Source: Saprospiraceae bacterium (lineage in GTDB: Bacteria; Bacteroidota; Bacteroidia; Chitinophagales; Saprospiraceae). Taken from it: a DNA stretch of 64,000 bases. The notes beneath the pieces were generated by a model. It was not told where the DNA came from, did not search any database, and saw nothing but the letters and a program-made list of their open reading frames with translations. Position numbers and translations under genes: made by a program. This document shows positions 17,332-25,945 of this stretch, piece after piece. The DNA lies in NCBI GenBank assembly GCA_016714765.1, contig JADKCF010000015.1:1-64000 (forward strand), in the 5' to 3' direction. Each line of letters opens with the position of its first letter. Position 1 is the first letter of the stretch.

Positions 17332-18237
17332 TTATAAATTATCGTTTGTCAAAATTTCAGTGATAGTATTAAACTCTTTATCAGAATTGAACTGAATGGT
17401 GATAGACCCTTTACCTGATGATTCTCTTTTGATTTCCACTTTTGTGCCCAGTACCTGACTTATTCTATCTTTGATTTTTATAATTTCAGGTGTGTGGCTT
17501 TTCTGAGCAGGAGAGGAGGCTGAACCGGGAGTTTTGACAGTGTTATAAGACTTTATCATTTGCTCAGTAGCTCGTACTGATAATGCCCCTTCTACTACAT
17601 CTTTATATATTTTGAGTTGTAGGGCAATATTATCAACACCCGCCAGAGCTCTTGCATGCCCCATACTCAATTGGCCCTCCTTAACTGATGACTGTATCTG
17701 TGCTGGAAGTTTGAGTAATCGGACATAGTTGGTAACGGTGCTCCTGTCTTTGCCAACCCTGTCTGAAAGGGCTTCGTGTGTCAGATTGCATTCATCCATC
17801 AGCCGTTGGTAAGAAATGGCGATTTCTACAGCGTTGAGGTCAGCACGCTGGATATTTTCCACCAGTGCCATCTCCAGCATTTCCTGGTCATTGGCCACCC
17901 TTATATAAGCAGGCACTTCTTTGATACCAGCCATCTTGGAAGCCCTCAATCTCCTTTCACCAGAAATAAGTTGGTATTTATTACCACCCATTGCCCGGAC
18001 AGTGATGGGCTGTATGAGACCGGAAATTTTAATAGACTTGGCCAGTTCCATCAGTTGATCAGTGTCAAACTCCGTACGGGGTTGATAAGGATTGACTTCT
18101 ATCAGTTCAGGGCTGATGAGTGCTATACTATTTGTTAGTTCTTTGACAAGCTGACTCCGCTCTACAGGATTATTGGTCTTTTCTATGTTGGACAGAAGGG
18201 AGCGCAATCCCTTGGATACTTCATTTTTTTTGTTCAT
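17332..18237 (-). CDS. parB: Chromosome partitioning protein ParB
   Basis: Centromere-binding CTPase clamp of the ParB/Spo0J family, 301 residues. The start MNKKNEVSKGLRSLL has the KGLxxLL ParA-stimulating motif. The CTP-binding N-domain shows INPYQPRTEF-type VNPYQPRTEF and SGERRLRAS (GERRxRA). Next comes the HTH KDRSTVTNYVRLLKLP and a C-terminal dimerisation tail. Its ATG overlaps the parA stop by four bases, so the two are translationally coupled. No parS-like palindrome (TGTTTCACGTGAAACA type) was noticed nearby. Confidence 0.95.
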   Translation of the reverse strand: MNKKNEVSKGLRSLLSNIEKTNNPVERSQLVKELTNSIALISPELIEVNPYQPRTEFDTDQLMELAKSIKISGLIQPITVRAMGGNKYQLISGERRLRASKMAGIKEVPAYIRVANDQEMLEMALVENIQRADLNAVEIAISYQRLMDECNLTHEALSDRVGKDRSTVTNYVRLLKLPAQIQSSVKEGQLSMGHARALAGVDNIALQLKIYKDVVEGALSVRATEQMIKSYNTVKTPGSASSPAQKSHTPEIIKIKDRISQVLGTKVEIKRESSGKGSITIQFNSDKEFNTITEILTNDNL

Positions 18238-19028
18238 CTTGATAGATTATGCATTAACAGATCAGGTTCATTGATAGAGATGAATTCATTCGCCAAATTT
18301 AGAAAGTTGATAGCTCCTTTGCTGGAGGCATCATAGATGATGACCGGCTGACCCAGAGATGGAGCTTCACCTATTTTACTGTTTCTGTGTATGATTGTTT
18401 CAAAAATTCTATCTGATATGATGTGTCTGATTTCTTCCAGGACCATATTGGCCATCCTCAGCCTCTGGTCGTACATGGAAAGTATGACTCCTTCTACTTT
18501 AAGAGAAGGATTGAGGGATTGTTGTACAAGATTGATGGTATCTTTCAGTTTGCCGAAACCCTCCAAAGAGAAGAATTCACATTGCACAGGCACCAGGACA
18601 CTATCTGCAGCGGCCAGAGCATTGAGGGTGATCAACCCGAGGGAAGGAAGACAATCTATGAAAATATAGTCATATTCGTCTTTTAACTTACTCACAAGGT
18701 TTTTCATCCTGAATTCGCGGTCAGTTACATTTACAAGCTCTATTTCTGCCCCTACCAGATCTATGGAAGACGGAAGCAGAGACAGATTGGGTGTTTTGGT
18801 GATGATTATACCTTCATGTGGGTCGGCGTTTTCTACGAGACACTCATATGTGGTAATAGAAATTTGGTCCTGTTTTACGCCTACACCGGATGTAGCATTG
18901 GCCTGAGGATCAGCATCTATCAGAAGTATCTTTTTTTCAAGAACTGCTAGAGTTGCTGCCAGATTGATGGCCGTTGTGGTTTTACCTACGCCACCTTTTT
19001 GGTTGGCTATGGCTATGATTTTGCCCAT
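18234..19028 (-). CDS. parA: ParA family ATPase (Soj)
   Basis: Deviant Walker-A ATPase that drives chromosome origin segregation, 264 residues, cytoplasmic/nucleoid-bound. Deviant Walker A KGGVGKTTT occurs at residues 11-19, LLIDADPQANAT (A' motif) follows, and FIDCLPSLG is the Walker B. The protein is short and lacks the N-terminal HTH of plasmid ParAs, as expected for chromosomal Soj. It is preceded by a metal-dependent hydrolase gene (8 bp gap) and coupled to parB downstream. Confidence 0.95.
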   Translation of the reverse strand: MGKIIAIANQKGGVGKTTTAINLAATLAVLEKKILLIDADPQANATSGVGVKQDQISITTYECLVENADPHEGIIITKTPNLSLLPSSIDLVGAEIELVNVTDREFRMKNLVSKLKDEYDYIFIDCLPSLGLITLNALAAADSVLVPVQCEFFSLEGFGKLKDTINLVQQSLNPSLKVEGVILSMYDQRLRMANMVLEEIRHIISDRIFETIIHRNSKIGEAPSLGQPVIIYDASSKGAINFLNLANEFISINEPDLLMHNLSR

Positions 19029-19036
19029 AAAGTTGA

Positions 19037-19717
19037 TTATAATTCTATACTATTCCCAATATTGAGAAGTATCAGTTCTTTGCCTGCTTGTTTAAAATGA
19101 GAAATAGCTGCTGCATGATCTATTTTGATATATCCAAAAGTATCATAATGACAACCTATAATTTTTTTACAATCTATAAATTCTGATGCAATGAGGGCGT
19201 CTTCGTATCCCATCGTAAAGTTATCACCAATAGGTAATATCGCAAAATCCAGTGCAGGACAAGTCATCGGAATAAGCTTCATATCCATCGTAAGAGCCGT
19301 ATCACCTGCAAAATAAAAACTTATTTCGTCATTCCAGACAACGAATCCACCCGAAGCACCCCCATAACTGCCGTCAGGTAACATGCTGGAATGTACGCCA
19401 TGTACATACTTCACCGTACCGAACTCAAAATGATACTTCCCTCCTAGATTCATAGGATGTCCGGCAATACCTTTTTGTTCATACCAGGTAACAATTTCAT
19501 AGTTGGAGATGATTTTGGAGTTGCTTTGTTTTGCCAGAGTCTCAGCATCAGCCACATGGTCGCCGTGGCCATGAGACAGCAGGATGTAATCAGACTCAAG
19601 CGTGCTGATATTGATTTTTGCTGCAAGAGGATTCTGGCTGATCATAGGATCAAATATCAAATCTGTGTCCTTGGTATGCACGTGAAACGCAGATTGTCCA
19701 AGATATGTTAGTTTCAT
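19037..19717 (-). CDS. UPF0173 metal-dependent hydrolase (MBL fold)
   Basis: Metallo-beta-lactamase-fold hydrolase of the UlaG/UPF0173 group, 226 residues, cytoplasmic. The metal ligands are visible in LSHGHGDHVAD (HxHxDH), the VHGVHSS histidine, FAGDTAL (Asp) and GCHYDTF (His). It lacks the insert of true beta-lactamases. Physiological substrate unknown. It is the first gene of a cluster running into parA, parB, DUF5683 and corA, with a ~160 bp leader before it that holds a promoter-like sequence. Confidence 0.9.
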   Translation of the reverse strand: MKLTYLGQSAFHVHTKDTDLIFDPMISQNPLAAKINISTLESDYILLSHGHGDHVADAETLAKQSNSKIISNYEIVTWYEQKGIAGHPMNLGGKYHFEFGTVKYVHGVHSSMLPDGSYGGASGGFVVWNDEISFYFAGDTALTMDMKLIPMTCPALDFAILPIGDNFTMGYEDALIASEFIDCKKIIGCHYDTFGYIKIDHAAAISHFKQAGKELILLNIGNSIEL

Positions 19718-19879
19718 TTTGATTGACTATTATTAGATAAATGATTTTAAGAAAATTCTAAGGATCTCCAAAAAAGTATAATTAATAAATATATATATAA
19801 TGATGATAAAGTGATTATTAAATATTTTTTGGGACGAATTACTGTTAAAAATTACACAAATTTTAACAATTTTAATGCG

Positions 19880-19887
19880 CAAAGGTA
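19880..19887 (-). promoter_or_regulatory. -7 promoter element TACCTTTG for the hydrolase-parAB cluster
   Basis: Minus-strand match to TAnnTTTG (reads CAAAGGTA on the plus strand), with TTGG upstream in GATTGGTCAAC. It would give a leader of about 155 bases before the start at 19717. No other good candidate lies closer. Confidence 0.45.
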
Positions 19888-19974
19888 CAAAATGTTGACC
19901 AATCAGAATTGAATCCTGTATTAAAATACTGAACAAAATTAGTTTTTCGGAGTTTAGCTCACAAATAAGTGCAT

Positions 19975-20529
19975 ATGATAACCGTTATTTCCGGAACAAA
20001 CAGACCCAACAGTCAAACTAAATTTATTGCTGATTATTGTTATAATTTCCTGATTAACAAAGGGGTCGAGTGTGCCTGTCTTGACTTGCAGGATATCAAC
20101 GCAGATTTGCTCTCATCGGAAATGTATCAGTCTCATGGTCAGCACCCTGTTATCTCAGATATACAAGACGGGATATTAGTGCCATCTGATCATTGGTTGG
20201 TGGTGAGTCCGGAGTATAACGGCAGTTTTCCAGGTATATTAAAATTATTGATTGATGCATTGTCCATCCGGCGGTCAAAAGAAACTTTTGGTGGTAAAAA
20301 AGTGTCATTGATCGGGGTATCTTCAGGGCGTGCCGGTAATTTCAGAGGGATGGAACACCTTACAGGTATTTTCAATTATCTCAATATGTTGGTCATGCCC
20401 AATAAACTGCCTGTTTCATCTGTGGATAAGCATATCTCCAAAACAGGTATGATAAGCGATGAAACCCAGAAGACTCTACAGCATTTTATGGAAGAAGTTG
20501 TAATATTTAATAACTTCCCCTCTGTGTAA
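19975..20529 (+). CDS. NADPH-dependent FMN reductase family protein
   Basis: Flavodoxin-fold oxidoreductase, 184 residues, cytoplasmic. The FMN phosphate loop is SGTNRPNSQT at the N-terminus, and the flavin ring-binding block is VSPEYNGSFPGILKLLIDAL. The GxSxGRAGNFRGMEHL region completes the NADPH_FMN_red pattern. The ATG at 19975 is preferred over the GTG two codons upstream because the first strand (ITVISGTN) then starts at the right distance. It converges on the barrel-like gene, with only 23 bp between stops and no clear terminator. Confidence 0.9.
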   Translation: MITVISGTNRPNSQTKFIADYCYNFLINKGVECACLDLQDINADLLSSEMYQSHGQHPVISDIQDGILVPSDHWLVVSPEYNGSFPGILKLLIDALSIRRSKETFGGKKVSLIGVSSGRAGNFRGMEHLTGIFNYLNMLVMPNKLPVSSVDKHISKTGMISDETQKTLQHFMEEVVIFNNFPSV

Positions 20530-20552
20530 AGTTAAATAAAAACCTCATTGTC

Positions 20553-21193
20553 TCAATAAAAATATATGTTAAAGTGAAGGATAACGAGGGGGACAATAAA
20601 GTTCCTGGCGTCATTCCTACGGAACCAAAACCGATACCTGTCATTTTGCAGGTTTTCAGTTTCAGGATTAGAATCTTTTAACTGGACTGTACCGGGACCT
20701 GCACCGATACCTATATTTATGCCGGTTTTATCCAAAAGGAAATCCTGTTGCAACATCAATCCTACTCCTCTGTAATAGGTTGCTCTTTTACCCTTGACAG
20801 TTTCTATGTATGCACCGTTTGCCCTTGAGAGTTCAGCAGTGACATCATGTGAAGTGTATCTGTAATTGTATAGAAAACTGACCGAAGTCTCTGCACTTTC
20901 TGACTTAAGTATCTTGAATCGGCATTGTGGTCTCAATCTAAATCCTTGCAAATTGTTTTCTTGATTCAAATCATAAAAAATATAAGCTGCTTCTGTTACT
21001 ATGGAAAATCTATCTGAAATAGCATATTCGGCACTCAATTGAATGCCGAGTAGGTATTTACTATTGCTGAAGGGGTAAACCCTAATCTCCACTTAGAATT
21101 TAAGACAGAATGAAGGCCGCCATTTTCCTGAGCAGAAATATGGAATACTATAAAATTAAAGTAAAATATAATCAAACCACCTCTCAGAGTCAT
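20553..21193 (-). pseudogene. Outer-membrane beta-barrel-like protein, frameshifted near the start
   Basis: The ATG at 21193 directly abuts the stop of the upstream lipoprotein gene and opens a signal peptide (MTLRGGLIIFYFNFIVFHISAQ). That frame fails soon after NSKW. Adding one G near 21090 joins it to a 179-codon frame beginning EIRVYPFSNSKYLLGIQLS. The joined protein, about 213 residues, has alternating beta strands (LSAEYAISDRFSIVTEAAYIF, ETSVSFLYNYRYT) and a terminal aromatic, HFNIYFY, as outer-membrane barrels do. I do not recognise a named family. It is the third gene of an operon with two LVIVD lipoproteins. Confidence 0.62.
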
Positions 21194-21973
21194 TTAAAGT
21201 TCGATTTTTGACAGTAATCTGATATTGTTCTCGTCAGAAATATCGTACTGGTACAAACTCCTGGCCGATGAAACTATCAATAAATCATTTTTAACAATCA
21301 GATCATATGCCGGATAGCCATCGAATATTTTTTCCTGTACCGGTTTTGATGGATCTTTGATGTCAAAAACAATCAAACCCAGATTTTCATCGCAGATATA
21401 CAACTTTTTTTTGCCGAGTCCCAAACCTTTGGGTTTGCTCATTTCCAAAATAGAAAGAAGTGCGGGATTTCTGATGTCGCTAATATCGTAGATTCGCAAT
21501 TCGTTTATTTCTCTTGCAAAACAACGAGCTGAATTTGTCGTAGATAAAGTGACATATGCTATGTTGCTTCGGGCTACTATCGGATCAGAGTTGCATATGT
21601 CAGGACCCCAGACCTCATGGTATTGGGAGGTCGATTCCCTGCGGGGTATACCGGATGTATCCAATGTATAAATAAACATGTTGTTGGCTGAACCTACAAA
21701 CAAAAGACCATTGTAATGAAATAGAGACTCAATATTGCTCCCAATGTCCTGGCTATCCATTAGTTGGGGCTTTACGGTATTGGAAATGTCGAAAGTAAAT
21801 ATTTTTGTATCTGTGACAGCATATAATTTGTTGGCCAGTACTATCATGGTAGAATATGAACCTACTGCCACTTCATTACCAGAGTCGGACTCATCGGAAG
21901 TTGCAAATGGACCCGTACAACCTGTTATAAAAAGCAAATAAACAGAGCACATAAAACAGATAAATATTTTCAT
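21194..21973 (-). CDS. LVIVD-repeat lipoprotein, second of a pair
   Basis: A predicted outer-membrane lipoprotein of 259 residues. The frame extends to 22018, but the ATG at 21973 begins a proper lipoprotein signal (MKIFICFMCSVYLLFITGC, Cys being the lipidation site) and avoids overlap with the gene before it. Repeated short blades with the pattern LxVxD (KIFTFDISNTVKPQL, ELRIYDISDIRNPAL, LIVFDIKDPSKPVQ) are LVIVD repeats, which form a beta-propeller. Function unknown; such proteins are common surface components in this phylum. It is contiguous with the barrel gene downstream. Confidence 0.8.
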   Translation of the reverse strand: MKIFICFMCSVYLLFITGCTGPFATSDESDSGNEVAVGSYSTMIVLANKLYAVTDTKIFTFDISNTVKPQLMDSQDIGSNIESLFHYNGLLFVGSANNMFIYTLDTSGIPRRESTSQYHEVWGPDICNSDPIVARSNIAYVTLSTTNSARCFAREINELRIYDISDIRNPALLSILEMSKPKGLGLGKKKLYICDENLGLIVFDIKDPSKPVQEKIFDGYPAYDLIVKNDLLIVSSARSLYQYDISDENNIRLLSKIEL

Positions 21974-22002
21974 TTTGGGGGCTTTTCGATTAGTAATCAA
22001 AT

Positions 22003-22533
22003 TTAGATGGTTCGGCATAGTGGATTGACAATAGATTTATTTTCCCAACCCAATAAAAGTCCTTTGGTATAAGTATAACATTCAAAAGGGCCTTTATAAT
22101 TTGGAGGAAATTCTTCCAGAGTGGAAGGGTCATATATGTCTCGAAGCGTTTCGAGTACTTTTATTTGCTGGATAGAGGATATGTCTATGACAAAAATATG
22201 TCGGCCATTGTCAGCATACAGCACATTATCTTTAATGATAAATTCACTATTTCCGCTAATGGCCCAAAAGGCAATATTTCTTGGATCGGCAGGATCAGAA
22301 TTGTCAATAACGTGAATACCTTTTTTAGCTTCATTGACATAGATGTATGCACCTGCGGTGACAATCTTTCCGGCATTTGTAAAGGCTCTTGGACCTTCGG
22401 ATTTGATATTTGAGATATCATCCCAACTTGCATACAAAGGACTTTTACCTTCCACTACTTCGTCAGCCGTGTCAGTACATGCAGTTAAAAACATCGCAGC
22501 TATGCTCAAAATTCCTATAATCCAATGCCTCAT
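22003..22533 (-). CDS. LVIVD-repeat lipoprotein, first of a pair
   Basis: Encodes 176 residues with a lipoprotein signal (MRHWIIGILSIAAMFLTAC, lipobox LTAC). The mature part shows LVIVD-type blades (AYIYVNEAKKGIHVIDNSDP, HIFVIDISSIQQIKVL) and a conserved-looking C-terminus, GWENKSIVNPLCR. It has fewer blades than the following gene, so the pair may form one propeller jointly or act as paralogues. It is the first gene of the lipoprotein/barrel operon. Confidence 0.78.
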   Translation of the reverse strand: MRHWIIGILSIAAMFLTACTDTADEVVEGKSPLYASWDDISNIKSEGPRAFTNAGKIVTAGAYIYVNEAKKGIHVIDNSDPADPRNIAFWAISGNSEFIIKDNVLYADNGRHIFVIDISSIQQIKVLETLRDIYDPSTLEEFPPNYKGPFECYTYTKGLLLGWENKSIVNPLCRTI

Positions 22534-22964
22534 CTAGTAATTTTAGTTAATTTAAGAACGATGTGAAGTGGGGAAATGTTGCTTATTTTGTGATAAATTT
22601 GAGTGTACAGGCACCAGATGGGTAATTGTTTTATAAGTCTGATATACAAGCCAGGATTCCAGACACATGATTTGTAGCCAAAAAATATTTGAATTATTTT
22701 AAGTTTTAAGGACATTGGTTTGGAACCCAAAGAAGAGGTTGCCAAAAAATTCGGATTTGAGTTTTTACCAAGGTCAATAAGTTGTATAGTTATTCGCTTT
22801 GTAAAATCTATTTACAAAAATATATACTTACCCACACCTTTGCCATGTTCTACTTTTTGGCAGTATGATTATAGTTGAGTTATCTACTGCATATTTTTAT
22901 AATTATGTTTCAGATGAGTAAAGAGATATGATCAAAATCATAGTTAAAGATGCGCTAAATCAAG
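22534..22964. other. Intergenic region between divergent operons
   Basis: AT-rich, without a supportable gene. A plus-strand frame around 22715-22860 starts with GLEPKEEVAKKFGFEF but has no start codon and no recognisable family. It is at most a gene-end remnant. The right end leads into the ArsR-type operators. Confidence 0.4.
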
Positions 22965-23008
22965 TTCGTAATAATACGAAAAAGATTTTTAATTCGTAAA
23001 TTTGCGAA
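22965..23008 (+). promoter_or_regulatory. Double ArsR-type operator with embedded -7 box
   Basis: Two 16-bp palindromes lie 28 bp apart: TTCGTAATAATACGAA (22965-22980) and TTCGTAAATTTGCGAA (22993-23008). The second contains TAAATTTG (22997-23004), a TAnnTTTG -7 element. A protein bound there would block RNA polymerase. The same palindrome recurs at 28063 and around 30391-30435. Confidence 0.7.
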
Positions 23009-23026
23009 TAATTAAATAAATACACT

Positions 23027-23260
23027 ATGTTAGATATAAAAATACTCGGACCTGGCTGTCCAAAATGTAAAATTACTTACAACAATACCATAGAAGCCGT
23101 CAAACAATTGGGCATCAAAGCCAATGTCACCAAGGTAGAAGACATCATGGAAATCATGAAATACAACGTACTTTCTACACCTGTACTCATGATCAACGAA
23201 GTGGCCAAAATCAAAGGACGTACGGCTGATGTATCTGAAATCAAACTGTTATTAGCTTAA
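23027..23260 (+). CDS. Thioredoxin-family redox-active disulfide protein
   Basis: A 77-residue mini-thioredoxin (thioredoxin_3 / redox-active disulfide protein 2). The active site CPKC is in LGPGCPKCK near the N-terminus, and the cis-Pro of the fold is in VLSTPVLMINE. It is cytoplasmic, with no signal. Such proteins commonly sit with ArsP-type permeases and ArsR regulators and are thought to supply thiol reducing power. First gene after the double operator, probably heading a long operon that includes the next thioredoxin, rhodanese and permease. Confidence 0.88.
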   Translation: MLDIKILGPGCPKCKITYNNTIEAVKQLGIKANVTKVEDIMEIMKYNVLSTPVLMINEVAKIKGRTADVSEIKLLLA

Positions 23261-23281
23261 AACCTTTTGGAGTGGAAAGCA

Positions 23282-23527
23282 ATGAATGATGAAGTAAAAC
23301 ATATCGTTGTTTTTGGTGCCAATTGTGGTAAATGCAAAAAAGCAGAAGCGCTCATCCGCTCTGTGATTTCGAAATTACAATTGCAGGCAGATGTTACTAA
23401 ATGCGAAGATTGGGACATCATGGTTCAACACAATGTGACCTATCTGCCCACTATCATGATAGATAACGTGATCAAATTCAAAGGTGTCGTGCCCGCAGAA
23501 AACGAATTAATAAGAGCAATAAATTAA
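23282..23527 (+). CDS. Second small thioredoxin-family protein
   Basis: An 81-residue paralogue of the preceding gene, with active site CGKC in FGANCGKCKK and cis-Pro in TYLPTIMIDN. The ATG at 23282 is used rather than the TTG at 23267, which adds only EWKA before it. It lies 21 bp after the first mini-thioredoxin, and a four-base gap separates it from the rhodanese. Two adjacent, diverged copies suggest distinct partners rather than simple dosage. Confidence 0.85.
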   Translation: MNDEVKHIVVFGANCGKCKKAEALIRSVISKLQLQADVTKCEDWDIMVQHNVTYLPTIMIDNVIKFKGVVPAENELIRAIN

Positions 23528-23531
23528 AAAA

Positions 23532-23916
23532 ATGGAAGCACAAACTTTAGTCAAGGAAATATGTCCGACATCCACAAAGATGGATCAGTGAAGGCGCTTT
23601 AATAGTGGATGTTCGTGAAGCAGATGAGGTAGCTCAGCTAAGTCTCAACGTACCGGAAATTATACATATACCACTCAGTGAATTTGAAAACCGTTATCAG
23701 GAGATACCTAAAGACAGGAAAGTAATCTTGGTGTGCCGAAGTGGTGAAAGGAGCCTTAGAGCTGCCGGTTTTCTGGTCAACCATGGCTATGATCAGGTGG
23801 TCAATATGCAATTTGGTATCATCAGATGGGTACAAAAAGATTTTCCCACGATAGGAGATACTTATTATATACTTACTAAAGAAAGTGATTGTTGTTCGAA
23901 ACTAGGGTGCTGCTAA
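23532..23916 (+). pseudogene. Rhodanese-like domain protein, frameshifted
   Basis: A single-domain sulfurtransferase of about 127 residues. ATG 23532 opens MEAQTLVKEICPTSTK and then meets a stop. Shifting frame near 23580 gives WISEGALIVDVREADEV and the active-site loop VCRSGERSLRAA, with the persulfide-forming Cys. It ends in a cysteine-rich tail, SDCCSKLGCC. The tail is unusual and would suit thiophilic metal or arsenic binding. It is in series with the mini-thioredoxins and the permease. The break is one of several single-base indels here and may not be real. Confidence 0.8.
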
Positions 23917-23967
23917 TTTAATTAGAAATAGATCTAATTTCCCATTGTAAATTCCTAATTAAATATC

Positions 23968-24943
23968 ATGTTCGACTGGATACAAAATTTTGCTGATTGG
24001 CTCATTTACACCATCTTGCAGATAGGTGCTGATACACATTTGGGAGTGGCACTCAACTTTTTTGTCTACGATACCATCAAAATATTATTTTTACTTTTTG
24101 TTATCGTCTTTTTGATGGGGATTGTCAATGCTTACTTCCCTATTGACAAATTGAAAAATTATCTGGCCAACAATAAACTCTTTGGTTTAGAATATCTGTT
24201 TGCGTCTATTTTTGGGGCAATCACACCCTTTTGTTCCTGTTCATCTGTGCCATTATTTATAGGTTTTGTACGGGGTGGAATTCCATTAGGTGTGACATTT
24301 TCGTTTCTGATCACCTCCCCATTGGTCAATGAAGTGGCTGTTGCTATGTTTTTAGGTATGTTTGGTCTAAAAGCAACCCTGGTGTATACCATCAGTGGCA
24401 TATTGCTCTTGGAACAATAGGCGGATGGTTTTGGGAAGCTTAAGTTAGAACATTTACTATCCAATTGGGTCAAACATTGTTGGCCAATGACCAATTAAAA
24501 GAAGAAGCTTACGAAGAAGAAAAACAGACATTCAGACAAAAATTGCCTGAAATCACCCGTAGCGCGTGGGAAATTGTGCGGGGAGTTGTGCTATATGTGA
24601 TCGTAGGGATTGCGATCGGCGCAGCCATGCATGGATACGTACCCGAAAATTTCTTTGCTCAATATTTGGGCACTGGTGCTTGGTGGACAGTACCTTTGGC
24701 AGTCATTCTGGCTGTACCGATGTATGCCAATGCAGCAGGTATCGTACCCGTCATACAGGTCTTTGTAGCCAAAGGGGTTCCGATAGGCACTGCGATAGCC
24801 TTTATGATGGCTACGGTAGGATTGTCATTGCCTGAAGCTACCTTGCTTAAAAGGTTATGAGCATGAAGATGATCGGAATATTTTTTGGTACAGTAGCGCT
24901 GTTTATCATACTTTCCGGATTTATATTCAATATGATATTGTAA
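23968..24943 (+). pseudogene. ArsP-like permease (DUF318), several frameshifts
   Basis: An inner-membrane permease of the ArsP_1/DUF318 family, about 325 residues if repaired. The first frame has the diagnostic TPFCSCSSVPLFIGF and SFLITSPLVNEVA, then breaks at about 24410. The text then continues through three frames (GTIGGWF; KLKLEHLLSNW; QTLLANDQLKEEAYEEE). It runs on as TRSAWEIVRGVVLY, VPMYANAAGIVPVIQV and SLPEATLL, and after an A run at 24849-24852 ends VMSMKMIGIFFGTVAL...FIFNMIL at 24943. Every segment is conserved and only the frame is lost. Family members export methylated or trivalent organoarsenicals; others have unknown cargo. Confidence 0.82.
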
Positions 24944-24958
24944 AAAGTAATATTTATA

Positions 24959-25425
24959 ATGAAAACAAAAACACAAATACTCTTGGATCTCTGGATCGAA
25001 TCCCGCACCAGATTTAGTAATCAGTTGGTTAGTCTTACGGCATCTGATTTAAAAAAGAAATTAACCCCTGCAGTCAATTCTATTGGTTTTTTAATACGCC
25101 ATGTTGGTGATGTAGAATTGTTATTTGCCAAAAATGTATTTGGTGAAAGCGGTCTGAAAGTATCTGCCAAAACGGTCATAACCCAAACGGATACCGGAGA
25201 ATGGACAGATTTGGAAGCTTTAAAAGAATACGTCCAACATTCTTTTGAAACCTTAAAAAGTATCGTGGAAAAACAAACGGATTCGGACTGGGTAACATCC
25301 ATAGTCACTAAAGAATTTGGCACAAAAACCAAAGCAGAAGCTTTGGCAGAATCGTCTCTCACACAGCTTATCATGCTGGCCAAATGGTCATCATCAATAA
25401 ATACGGAACTTTATTTCAGAATTAG
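24959..25425 (+). pseudogene. DinB-family protein, frameshifted near the end
   Basis: A helical-bundle putative metalloenzyme of the DinB superfamily, about 155 residues when repaired. ATG 24959 gives FLIRHVGDVELLF, with the first metal-site His. The frame slips around 25345. In the next frame the family's C-terminal signature appears as GRIVSHTAYHAGQMVIINKYG, with the His residues, followed by FQN and a stop at 25423-25425. Without the shift, the listed frame runs on meaninglessly into the next gene. It lies 15 bp after the permease. DinB-like proteins are often thiol-dependent (bacillithiol or mycothiol) transferases, which fits the island. Confidence 0.8.
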
Positions 25426-25463
25426 CATATTTTTAAATTATTTCATATCCAAATTATTAATAA

Positions 25464-25855
25464 ATGAAATCTCTAAATTTTTTTCCATTTCTGAGTATTT
25501 TGCTTTTCACATTATTAGCAAATTTCACTTTTGCACAAACTAAAACTCAAACGGTCAATAAACCGGGTGTGGAAATCATACAGTTTCACTCCGAACATAG
25601 ATGTGTCACTTGCCTTAAGATAGAAGAGCTTACCAAAGAAGCTGTCAAGTCATATGGCATGAGTTTAAATTGGGGAATGTAGATGATAAAAAAAATGAAA
25701 AATTAGCAGATCAATTTGAAGCAGCCGGTACTGCACTTTTTATTTATAACCCCAAGACAGGAAAGAAAAAAGACATGACCGACTTCGCGTTTATGAATTC
25801 AGGTGACAAAACCAAGTTTATTGCAGGCTTGAAAAAAGAAATATCGTCTTTCTAA
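25464..25855 (+). pseudogene. ArsF-like thioredoxin-fold protein, frameshifted
   Basis: An exported small protein of about 130 residues, of the type annotated as nitrophenyl compound nitroreductase subunit ArsF in Bacteroidota. The first frame has a signal peptide (MKSLNFFPFLSILLFTLLAN...FA) and VEIIQFHSEHRCVTCLKIEE, with a CxxC. One missing base near 25660 shifts it. The second frame resumes with GNVDDKKNEKLADQFEAAGT, ALFIYNPKTG and a normal end at 25855. It is directly upstream of the ArsG-like gene, its usual partner. The biochemical role of ArsF is not established to my knowledge. Confidence 0.78.
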
Positions 25856-25909
25856 TCATCCGATCACCGATCATACAAACGATTGTACAATCAGATTTTC
25901 ATTTTGATT

Positions 25910-25940
25910 ATTCGTAATTCGTAATTTAAAATTCGTAATT
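25910..25940 (+). repeat. ATTCGTAATT short tandem repeat before the ArsG-like gene
   Basis: ATTCGTAATT occurs three times (two overlapping at 25910-25926, one at 25931-25940), just before the start at 25946. It shares the TTCGTAAT half-site of the ArsR-type operators but forms no full palindrome. Confidence 0.5.
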
Positions 25941-25945
25941 AAAAA

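Noticed and set aside
22530..22745. Minus-strand 71-codon frame upstream of the LVIVD operon
   Set aside because: No ribosome-binding context, no recognisable motif, and it lies in the promoter region of two divergent operons.
23638..24494. Minus-strand frames opposite the rhodanese and permease
   Set aside because: Antisense shadows; the plus-strand frames carry clear family motifs despite indels.
25425..25543. Extended end of the DinB frame overlapping the ArsF-like start
   Set aside because: Produced by a frameshift; the proper DinB tail is in another frame and stops at 25425.
25910..25940. ATTCGTAATT repeats as a fourth ArsR operator
   Set aside because: They share a half-site only; no inverted arm TTTGCGAA is present.
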